Shown here: positions 1-5,991 of the stretch, piece by piece
Layout of the letters: every line of letters starts with the position of its first letter
Position numbering within the stretch: position 1 is the stretch's first letter
Source of the DNA: Oscillospiraceae bacterium
Lineage (GTDB): Bacteria; Bacillota; Clostridia; Oscillospirales; UBA644
Assembly (NCBI GenBank): GCA_015067385.1
Contig: SVMP01000109.1
Location: 1 to 7,227, forward strand
DNA length: 7,227 nt
Reading direction: 5' to 3'
Notes under the pieces: model-generated
Told to the model about the DNA's origin: nothing
What the model saw: only the letters and a program-made list of their open reading frames with translations
Databases searched by the model: none
Position numbers and translations under genes: made by a program

Positions 1-956
1 TTTTTCCAAACATCAAGAATGAGCTGATAACGGTCTGCGGGAAGACCCTTGAAAGGAACGTTTGAGGTACAGAAAATATATCCGCCGCCGGGTTTGCCGT
101 GTGTAAGGCAGTATTCTGCGCTTTCGATAACCTCTTCTTCTGTTCCTGTCTGCATAAGAGCGCAATTTACATTGCCGCAAAGAGCCACTTTTTTGCCCCA
201 TTTTTCTTTTACAAGCTTTATATCAACGCCTGCCATGGGATCGAGAGAGTGGAGAGCGTGAGGATTACATTCAACGAGCTGATCGATAATAGGCATAATA
301 TCGCCATCTGTGTGCTTGATCATGTAAGCGCCTTGCTTGCGACCGTCTTCGATGATTCTTGCAAGATAGGGGGTTATGATCTTAGAGAATGTTTCGGGAG
401 AAACGAACGGACCCATGTTGTAGCAGTAGTCCGAACAGAGAATGAACGATTCAACTCCTGCATCAACGAGTTGTTTGTTCTTTTCGATCGCAGTTACACA
501 GCATCTTTCAGCTTCTTCGAGTATACCGTTGAAATCGTCGGCAAGTCTGTACGCAAATTCGTACATTTCGTTACCGTCGGGAAGCGCAAATGTTCCGTCA
601 CCGTGACATTGCAACATATATTTACCCTCGGTTTCTTCGAGAAGAGCTTTAATTACTGTTTTCTGATATTTGCTCAAAGTCATATCCTCGTTCCACATAT
701 CGGGCATATATATCATAGGCCACAGTGCGTATTCAAGCTTTCTGTATATGTCTGCACTGTAACTTGCCCATTTACGTATTTTCTTTTCGGCTTCGATGTC
801 TGAAAGTTTATCGAGTTCTTCACGTTTGTATTCGGCTATATTTATAGGAGCTTTCCCGAACATTTCTTCTTCAATATGAAAGCCCAGCTCAAAGGTTGGA
901 ACTTCATCGGGCTGTTTTAACGTTAAAGCGGCAATCGCTCTTTCTTTAGGTGTCAT
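1..956 (-). CDS. Uroporphyrinogen decarboxylase (URO-D) family protein, methyltransferase-like, partial
   Basis: This is an open frame of 318 codons running off the left edge, so the C-terminus is missing. It starts MTPKERAIAALTLKQPDEVP, the usual opening of URO-D/MtaA/CmuA-like proteins. Further family marks are HTDGDI (residues 215-220), the ALCGNVNC stretch (258-265) followed by GTEEEV, and GGGYIFCTSNVP (290-301). True HemE is unlikely because the Arg-rich N-terminal active-site motif of HemE is absent. Family members include corrinoid-dependent methyltransferases that move methyl groups between cobalamin proteins and thiols or folates. The HxC zinc motif of the coenzyme M enzymes reads H-T-D here, so the substrate cannot be assigned. 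A cytoplasmic location is expected, since no signal peptide is seen. The ATG at 956-954 is preceded by GGGAG (970-966) at 9-nt spacing and by a strong promoter. No corrinoid protein partner lies in the visible part. Confidence 0.85.
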   Translation of the reverse strand, partial: MTPKERAIAALTLKQPDEVPTFELGFHIEEEMFGKAPINIAEYKREELDKLSDIEAEKKIRKWASYSADIYRKLEYALWPMIYMPDMWNEDMTLSKYQKTVIKALLEETEGKYMLQCHGDGTFALPDGNEMYEFAYRLADDFNGILEEAERCCVTAIEKNKQLVDAGVESFILCSDYCYNMGPFVSPETFSKIITPYLARIIEDGRKQGAYMIKHTDGDIMPIIDQLVECNPHALHSLDPMAGVDIKLVKEKWGKKVALCGNVNCALMQTGTEEEVIESAEYCLTHGKPGGGYIFCTSNVPFKGLPADRYQLILDVWK

Positions 957-982
957 TGAATGTCACTCCCGGATTTTTTTGC

Positions 983-1011
983 ATTTTAACATATTGTCAG
1001 CCGATTGTCAA
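983..1011 (-). promoter_or_regulatory. Sigma-A promoter for the URO-D family gene
   Basis: On the minus strand, TTGACA (1011-1006) is separated by exactly 17 nt from TAAAAT (988-983). A TG at 991-990 gives an extended -10 element. The predicted start of transcription is near 976, leaving a leader of about 20 nt that contains the GGGAG ribosome binding site. The match to consensus is seen directly; activity is inferred. Confidence 0.75.
993..1010. repeat. Short direct repeat ATTGTCA x2 within the URO-D promoter
   Basis: ATTGTCA occurs at 993-999 and again at 1004-1010, with starts 11 bp apart (about one helical turn). The second copy overlaps the -35 box and the first sits in the spacer. It could be a regulator site, or just the -35 motif echoed by chance. 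A third copy in the opposite orientation (TGACAAT) lies at 1081-1087. Confidence 0.35.
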
Positions 1012-1100
1012 GCCTGTTTTTCGGTAACAGCAACGGTTATACGGATGTGTTTATAATTGTATATAAATGTAAAATTTGTATGACAATATAAAACAAAATG

Positions 1101-1129
1101 TTGACTGGATAAAAGAAAAGATGTAAAAT
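1101..1129 (+). promoter_or_regulatory. Sigma-A promoter for the ABC exporter transcription unit
   Basis: TTGACT (1101-1106) and TAAAAT (1124-1129) are separated by 17 nt in a very A-rich stretch. Each hexamer differs from consensus at one position. Transcription would begin near 1136, giving a leader of about 30 nt to the ATG at 1168. It lies back-to-back with the minus-strand promoter at 983-1011 without overlapping it. Confidence 0.7.
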
Positions 1130-1167
1130 ATACCTATAAAAAATGTAATAAAAGGATGTGCTTTTAT

Positions 1168-3159
1168 ATGTTCGGACCTATGGGGCCCGGTATGGGAAGT
1201 GAAAGAGATAAACTAAAGGAGCCTAAACCGACAAGATTAAGGGATTGGCCCTCTTATATCGTACGAAATACAGGTAAAACGCTTCGAAGATTGTTTTACA
1301 TTTATGGGCTCGTATGGGACGCACGCCCCTGGATATTTTTAACGATGATCTTTATGACCGTCTTCAACGGTGTTTCCCCTGTCCTCGGTGCGTATATTTC
1401 AAAGCTTTTGCTCGATGCTCTTGCGAAGGCTGCAACCGGTGAACTCGGAGATAATTTCTGGGCGCTCGGCGGACTGTTGGTGTTCCAGATAGCATACCAA
1501 TTTTTTGTTTCGTTTGTAAATTCTCTCAATAATATGGTCAACCGTCTGTCGAACGAGATCATTGTTTACAGCATAAAGCTTAAAATAATGAACAAGGCGA
1601 AAACAATTGACCTTGCTAATTTCGACCTCCCCGAATTTTACTCGAAGCTTGAAAATGCAAACCGTGAGGCTGGCAACAGACCTCTTTCGATCATGTCTGC
1701 ATCTTTCTCTGTTATCAGTACGATAATCAGTATGGTCGGCTTTATTGCGATCCTCGGTTCGCTTATGTGGTATGCGCCGCTTCTTATTATTCTTGTTTCG
1801 TTGCCGTCTGCCATTGTCAGCTTTAAATACAGAGGCAAGATGTTCCGCTATATCCGTCACCGTTCAAAAGACAGACGTCAGATGGAATATTACAGCAATC
1901 TTCTTGTAAACAAGGATCTTGTAAAAGAAGTAAAATTGTTCAATCTTGCCGATTTCTTTATTGACAAATATAAGAAAGTATTCCTTAACTATTACAGGGG
2001 CGTCCGAAATCTGATAATGACCGAAAGCTTTATCGGTATAGGACTTTCCGTTCTGAACTCAGCCCTTTCCGCTTTTATCTTCCTTAAAATAGCCCGTAAA
2101 GTTTTCGACGGTATTTTAACAGTCGGTGACTGGTCTCTTTATACCAACGCTCTTTACTCTATTTCTCACAGCGTTTCGTCTATTGTACATACCGCGGCAA
2201 CTATTTATGAAGGAACGCTTTATATCGACAACATGATAACCTTTATGGACGAACCTACGACCGTTGTTTCCATTCTTGCGGAGCCGAGAAAAGTCGATAA
2301 AAAGGCTCCTCATGTTATCGAATTTAAAAACTGTTCATTTGCATATCCCGGTACTGATAAAAAGGTACTTAAAAATATTAACCTTAAAATCGAACAGGGA
2401 CAAACGATCGTTCTCGTCGGTCTTAACGGCGCAGGTAAAACAACGCTTCTCAAACTTCTTACCCGACTTTATGACCCGACCGAAGGCGTTATCCTTTTTG
2501 ACGGTCACGATATCCGTGAGTACGATGTAAGTGAACTTTATTCGGTTTTCGGTATTATTTTCCAGGACTTCGGAAAATACGCTTTTACTGTTTCGGAAAA
2601 TATCGGATTCGGTCAGCTTGAAAACATGAATGACAGAGAACGTATCGAAAAAGCATCCGAAAAGAGCGCCGCTACCGAATTTATCGGCAATCTTCAGGAC
2701 GGATACGATACTGCTCTTACCCGTGTTTTTGAAGAATCCGGACGTGAACTTTCCATCGGTCAATGGCAGAAGATCGCAGTTGCGAGAGCGTTCTTCAGAG
2801 ACAGCTCGATCATGATCCTTGACGAGCCCACCGCTTCTCTTGACCCGATGGCTGAACAGGAGATCTTCAGCCAGTTTGACGAACTTTCTCACCCCAAAAC
2901 GGGAGGAACTCCGAAAACTACGATTTTTGTTTCGCACAGACTTTCTTCCGCAACGATTGCAGATAAGATAGTTGTTCTTGAAGAAGGGCAGATAGTCGAA
3001 GAAGGTCATCATAAAGACCTTATCAAGCTTGACGGTAAATATGCGGAACTTTTCAATACTCAGGCAAAACGTTATATAGAAAATGTTGATTTACCCGACA
3101 ACGGTAACAGACCCCCGATGCATCCGGGCGGAGGACGCCCTCCGAGACCGAGGATGTAA
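1168..3159 (+). CDS. ABC exporter half-transporter (fused permease and ATPase)
   Basis: The 663-residue protein has the exporter layout: a membrane domain (about residues 50-350, hydrophobic spans near 54-78, 98-120, 182-201, 203-219, 287-307 and a weaker one near 322-346), then a nucleotide-binding domain from about 383. Visible motifs are Walker A GLNGAGKT (418-425), Q-loop Gln466, signature LSIGQ (528-532, usually LSGGQ), Walker B ending in Asp552-Glu553, D-loop SLD (557-559) and H-loop His590. All catalytic residues are present, so it should be an active ATPase, probably working as a homodimer in the cytoplasmic membrane. The substrate is unknown; drugs, peptides and lipids are all handled by this family. 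I start at 1168 because AAAGGA (1151-1156) gives 11-nt spacing and MFGPMGPGMG is a familiar start; the in-frame ATG at 1156 overlaps that site. The C-terminus carries a Pro/Gly/Arg-rich tail (about 646-663). It is probably co-transcribed with the two lipoprotein genes downstream. Confidence 0.9.
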   Translation: MFGPMGPGMGSERDKLKEPKPTRLRDWPSYIVRNTGKTLRRLFYIYGLVWDARPWIFLTMIFMTVFNGVSPVLGAYISKLLLDALAKAATGELGDNFWALGGLLVFQIAYQFFVSFVNSLNNMVNRLSNEIIVYSIKLKIMNKAKTIDLANFDLPEFYSKLENANREAGNRPLSIMSASFSVISTIISMVGFIAILGSLMWYAPLLIILVSLPSAIVSFKYRGKMFRYIRHRSKDRRQMEYYSNLLVNKDLVKEVKLFNLADFFIDKYKKVFLNYYRGVRNLIMTESFIGIGLSVLNSALSAFIFLKIARKVFDGILTVGDWSLYTNALYSISHSVSSIVHTAATIYEGTLYIDNMITFMDEPTTVVSILAEPRKVDKKAPHVIEFKNCSFAYPGTDKKVLKNINLKIEQGQTIVLVGLNGAGKTTLLKLLTRLYDPTEGVILFDGHDIREYDVSELYSVFGIIFQDFGKYAFTVSENIGFGQLENMNDRERIEKASEKSAATEFIGNLQDGYDTALTRVFEESGRELSIGQWQKIAVARAFFRDSSIMILDEPTASLDPMAEQEIFSQFDELSHPKTGGTPKTTIFVSHRLSSATIADKIVVLEEGQIVEEGHHKDLIKLDGKYAELFNTQAKRYIENVDLPDNGNRPPMHPGGGRPPRPRM

Positions 3160-3168
3160 AGGATAAAA

Positions 3169-3199
3169 GTTTTGTCTTGTAAATAAGTATCGACAAAAC
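3169..3199 (+). promoter_or_regulatory. Inverted repeat between the exporter and first lipoprotein gene
   Basis: GTTTTGTC (3169-3176) and GACAAAAC (3192-3199) form a perfect 8-bp stem with a 15-nt loop, starting 10 nt after the exporter stop codon. There is no clear T-run after it (the next bases are ATATTTC), so it is a poor intrinsic terminator. It could be a partial terminator, an mRNA-stabilising 3' end or an operator. Function is not determined. Confidence 0.35.
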
Positions 3200-3211
3200 A
3201 TATTTCTAAAG

Positions 3212-3250
3212 AAAGGATAGTTTTCATAACGAAAACCGAGAAAATCAACA
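3212..3250 (+). promoter_or_regulatory. Unusual translation leader of the first lipoprotein gene
   Basis: A good Shine-Dalgarno sequence, AAAGGA (3212-3217), lies 33 nt before the ATG at 3251, which is too far for normal use. Between them GTTTTC (3220-3225) and GAAAAC (3231-3236) form a perfect 6-bp stem with a 5-nt loop. Folding it would reduce the effective distance to about 16 nt. The next gene has AAAGGAT followed directly by its ATG with 8-nt spacing. No in-frame start lies upstream, since TAA is at 3227-3229; the only nearby purine-rich site is a weak CCGAG about 10 nt before the ATG. Reading the leader as a modified one is inference. Confidence 0.45.
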
Positions 3251-4573
3251 ATGAAAAAAATCGGAATTGTTTTTTCTGTTTTATTAACAGTCGTTTTGAT
3301 GTTTACATCGTGCGAAAAAAAGGAGATCAGTTTTATCGATCAAGAGCTGTATGAACAGCTTATGGAATCAGGTTCATCAAAGGATATAGTTCTTGATTCA
3401 AATACTGCCATAAAAGCGGCAAGCGATCTTGCATGGAAAGAATTTAAGGATGCAGAAAGAAGAGACGAACAGCTTGTTTACGAAATGACAAACAAGCAGA
3501 TTACTTTCGGTTCAAAGACCATGCGTTTTGATGTTAAAAGCGTTGGTATGCCCGGCCCCAACGGTTATCCTCTCTATATCGCTCTTCATGGCGGCGGACA
3601 AACCACTCCCGAGTTTAACGACAGCCAGTGGAATCATATGAAGATATACTATTATGACAGTGTAAACAGCGGTATCTATGTTGCACCCAGAGGGGTAAGT
3701 GATACGTGGGACACTCATTTTAACGCTGAAAGTTATCCGATGTACGAACGTCTTATCGAGATAATGTCTGTTTACTACGGTATTGATACGAACAGAGTTT
3801 ATCTTGTCGGTTATTCCGCAGGCGGCGACGGCGTTTGGCAGATAACACCTAAAATGGCAGACAGATTTGCGGCTGCAAATATGTCCGCAGGTCATCCGAA
3901 CGGCTCCGACCTTACAAATCTTTACAATACACCGTTTCAAATTCAGTGCGGTCAGAACGATAATGCTGTTGCAGGACGAAACACCGAATGCGGACGTTAT
4001 TGCGAGGTGCTCGACCAGCTTCAGTATACTTACGGCGGCGGTTATGAACACAATGTAAATATCCATTTCGGTAAACAGCACGGCATTGAGGATAACGACC
4101 CGCTCAGATCCGAACAGGTCATTCTGACAAACCCCATTGAATGGTCCAAGGGCGGTGAAGCGATAACCACAACTGCTGACACAAACGCTGTTTCTTTCCT
4201 TGAAAGATACAGAAGAAACCCCATTCCCGAGAAAATTGTCTGGAGTATCGGTAACAGACCCTCCGAATGTGATACCGAAACTTTCTACTGGCTCAGGGCA
4301 ACGAAGGATATTTCCGCCGGAACTATTGTCGCAACTTACGATAAATCGAAAAATACCATCAATATCGAAAGAATGATAGTTCTTCAGGATGAGGGCGAGA
4401 TCTTTGTAATGCTTAATGCCGATATGGTAGATTTTACAAAGCCCGTTACCGTTATTGTGAACGGTATCGAAACCGAATATAACGTTACACCTTCTCTTGA
4501 ATATATAAATAAAACCATAGAAGAACGTTGCGACCCCAATATGATATTTGCGGCGGAAATTAAAATTCGTTAA
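3251..4573 (+). CDS. Lipoprotein with alpha/beta-hydrolase esterase domain, copy 1
   Basis: The 440-residue precursor has a lipoprotein signal peptide (MKK, hydrophobic stretch to residue 20, Cys21 after FTS), so the mature protein should be anchored to the outer face of the membrane. After a stalk (22-104) comes an alpha/beta-hydrolase core of the polyhydroxybutyrate-depolymerase/feruloyl-esterase kind: oxyanion-type HGGG (113-116), nucleophile elbow GYSAGGDG (187-194, Ser189), probable acid Asp237 in QNDNAV and probable His277 in KQHG. A further module of about 120 residues (320-440, with ETFYWLRA and VIVNG) follows and looks beta-rich. It should cleave ester bonds outside the cell; the natural substrate is unknown, and true PHB depolymerase activity is not implied. 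It begins 91 nt after the exporter, with no convincing promoter of its own, and is followed after 18 nt by a close paralogue. Confidence 0.85.
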   Translation: MKKIGIVFSVLLTVVLMFTSCEKKEISFIDQELYEQLMESGSSKDIVLDSNTAIKAASDLAWKEFKDAERRDEQLVYEMTNKQITFGSKTMRFDVKSVGMPGPNGYPLYIALHGGGQTTPEFNDSQWNHMKIYYYDSVNSGIYVAPRGVSDTWDTHFNAESYPMYERLIEIMSVYYGIDTNRVYLVGYSAGGDGVWQITPKMADRFAAANMSAGHPNGSDLTNLYNTPFQIQCGQNDNAVAGRNTECGRYCEVLDQLQYTYGGGYEHNVNIHFGKQHGIEDNDPLRSEQVILTNPIEWSKGGEAITTTADTNAVSFLERYRRNPIPEKIVWSIGNRPSECDTETFYWLRATKDISAGTIVATYDKSKNTINIERMIVLQDEGEIFVMLNADMVDFTKPVTVIVNGIETEYNVTPSLEYINKTIEERCDPNMIFAAEIKIR

Positions 4574-4577
4574 TAAA

Positions 4578-4583
4578 AAAGGA
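4578..4583 (+). promoter_or_regulatory. Ribosome binding site of the second lipoprotein gene
   Basis: AAAGGA lies 8 nt before the ATG at 4592, within the 18-nt gap after the stop of the first copy. It is a normal strong site, in contrast to the displaced one of the first copy. This supports co-transcription of the pair and suggests the second copy is translated more efficiently. Confidence 0.7.
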
Positions 4584-4591
4584 TTGATATC

Positions 4592-5902
4592 ATGAAAAAG
4601 ATAAGTTTTATTCTTGCAATAATAATGTTATGTTGCTGTGCTATGGCGTCTTGTTCGTCAGGACCGAGCGAGGAAGAATTGCAGGCAGCGTATGAGGCGC
4701 TTTTGGCAAAACCCTCTTCTGAAATAACAATGGATTCCAATCTTGCGATCAAAGCAGCTCGTGAGGTCGCTTGGAATGAATTTATGGCGGTTGAACGCAG
4801 AGATGAGCAGAGAGTTCTCGAAATGTCCGAGAAGTCCATTACATTCGGCGAAGCTACGATGAAATTCGAAGTCAAGATCGTCGGAAAAGCAGGTCCCGAT
4901 GGATATCCTCTTTATATCGCCCTTCACGGCGGCGGCGGAGCTCCGAAAGAAGTTAACGATCAGCAGTGGGATCATATGAAGATATATTATCTTGACAGTG
5001 TTGAAAACGGTATCTATGTTGCGCCCAGAGGTGTTCGTGATACATGGCATACTCATTTTAACGATGAAAGCTATCCTCTTTATGAACGTCTTATAGAAAA
5101 CCTTTCAATGTATTACGGTATTGATACAAACCGTGTTTATCTTGTCGGTTATTCCGCGGGCGGCGACGGTGTATGGCAGATAACCCCCAGACTTGCAGAC
5201 CGTTTCGCTGCTGTTAATATGTCTGCCGGTCATCCGAACGGTGTTGACCTTACAAACGTTTACAATACACCTTTCCAGATCCAGTGCGGTCAGAATGACG
5301 ATGCTGTTAAAACACGTAATACCGAATGCGCGCGTTATTGCGAAGTTCTCGACAATCTTCAGGAAACATACGGCGGCGGTTATATCCATAATGTAAACAT
5401 GCATATCCTTAAAGAACACGGTATTGTTGATAATTCACCCACACATGAGCCGCAGGCGGTCATTTCCAACCCTGTTCAGTGGTTCTACGGAGAAAAGATC
5501 GTTCCCACAGCTGTTGATGCGAACGCTATCGGATTCGTCGATCAGTATGAAAGAAACCCGATTCCCGAAAAAGTCGTCTGGAATGTAGGATACAGACCCC
5601 AGCTTTGCGATACCGAAACTTTCTATTGGCTCAGAGCTGCAAAGACTGTTACTGAAGGTATTGTTGTTGCTTCTTACGATAAAGAAACCAATACTGTTAC
5701 AATTGAACAAAACACTGCAAACGGTCCTATCTCAATAATGCTTAACGAAGAAATGGTCGATTTCTTCAGTCCCGTTAAAGTTATCGTTGACGGTGTTGAA
5801 ACAGAGTATAATGTTACTCCTTCTCTTGATTATATTAATAAGACTATTTCCGAACGCTGCGACTCGAATATGATCTTTGCAGCGGAAATAGTTATAGAAT
5901 AA
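4592..5902 (+). CDS. Lipoprotein with alpha/beta-hydrolase esterase domain, copy 2
   Basis: The 436-residue paralogue of the preceding gene has a signal peptide with MKK, a Cys-rich hydrophobic stretch (CCC at 14-16) and lipobox Cys21 after AMAS, again predicting a surface lipoprotein. Landmarks match copy 1 with a one-residue shift: HGGG (112-115), GYSAGGDG (186-193, Ser188), Asp236 in QNDDAV, His276 in KEHG, then the C-terminal module (about 319-436) with ETFYWLRA and VIVDG. The Ser-Asp-His set is intact, so it is probably an active ester hydrolase. The stalk after the signal peptide is Ser/Glu/Ala-rich and differs from copy 1, which could alter position on the surface. No hairpin terminator is evident after the stop; an AT-rich stretch with eight T residues leads into the next promoter. 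Substrate is unknown. Confidence 0.85.
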   Translation: MKKISFILAIIMLCCCAMASCSSGPSEEELQAAYEALLAKPSSEITMDSNLAIKAAREVAWNEFMAVERRDEQRVLEMSEKSITFGEATMKFEVKIVGKAGPDGYPLYIALHGGGGAPKEVNDQQWDHMKIYYLDSVENGIYVAPRGVRDTWHTHFNDESYPLYERLIENLSMYYGIDTNRVYLVGYSAGGDGVWQITPRLADRFAAVNMSAGHPNGVDLTNVYNTPFQIQCGQNDDAVKTRNTECARYCEVLDNLQETYGGGYIHNVNMHILKEHGIVDNSPTHEPQAVISNPVQWFYGEKIVPTAVDANAIGFVDQYERNPIPEKVVWNVGYRPQLCDTETFYWLRAAKTVTEGIVVASYDKETNTVTIEQNTANGPISIMLNEEMVDFFSPVKVIVDGVETEYNVTPSLDYINKTISERCDSNMIFAAEIVIE

Positions 5903-5920
5903 TTAAATTTTTTTTACGGC

Positions 5921-5949
5921 TTGACAATGCTTTGTTTCGGTGCTATAAT
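5921..5949 (+). promoter_or_regulatory. Perfect-consensus extended -10 promoter
   Basis: TTGACA (5921-5926) and TATAAT (5944-5949) both match sigma-A consensus exactly, with a 17-nt spacer and TG at 5941-5942 forming an extended -10. Transcription would start near 5956, giving a leader of about 36 nt before the ATG at 5992. It should be a strong constitutive promoter driving the acetyltransferase-like gene and threonine synthase. Confidence 0.85.
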
Positions 5950-5991
5950 AAATACGATCTTTGCTGATAATTAATAGGAGTGTATAAAATA

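Larger units (their letters stand above)
3251..5902 (+). repeat. Tandem duplication of an esterase lipoprotein gene
   Basis: The two adjacent genes align end to end with almost no gaps (440 and 436 residues). Over the core from GYPLYIALHGGG to CEVLD I count 26 differences in 151 positions, about 83% identity, and all candidate catalytic residues match. The signal peptide, stalk (roughly residues 1-100) and the segment after the catalytic His are much more different. The pattern fits an old tandem duplication with both copies kept under selection. Identity was counted by eye, not by alignment software. Confidence 0.85.

Noticed and set aside
99..803. 234-residue plus-strand open frame opposite the URO-D gene
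   Set aside because: The minus-strand frame encodes a recognisable URO-D family protein over the same span. The plus-strand translation has no family motif and no good ribosome binding site.
1058..1086. Second minus-strand promoter (TTGTCA, 17 nt, TATACA)
   Set aside because: The -10 matches only four of six positions and the region is simply AT-rich; a far better promoter exists at 983-1011.
1156..1158. Upstream in-frame ATG for the exporter
   Set aside because: It overlaps the AAAGGA binding site, leaving it no usable ribosome binding site; the ATG at 1168 has acceptable spacing.
2335..3012. 225-residue minus-strand open frame inside the exporter gene
   Set aside because: It is antisense to the conserved ATPase domain with all its motifs intact; the translation shows no recognisable features.
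3172..3204. Promoter for the first lipoprotein gene in the gap after the exporter
   Set aside because: Candidates such as TTGTAA with CATATT at 16 nt match consensus poorly, so co-transcription with the exporter is more likely.
3251..5902. Calling the two lipoproteins polyhydroxybutyrate depolymerases
   Set aside because: The fold and nucleophile motif are shared by many esterases. No storage-polymer genes or polymer-binding domain are visible, so only a general esterase call is supported.
5903..5920. Intrinsic terminator after the second lipoprotein gene
   Set aside because: There is a run of eight T residues, but no GC-containing hairpin directly before it.
5980..5982. GTG start for the acetyltransferase-like gene
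   Set aside because: It overlaps the AGGAG sequence that serves the ATG at 5992, and family alignment begins near MFSFDVEKYL.
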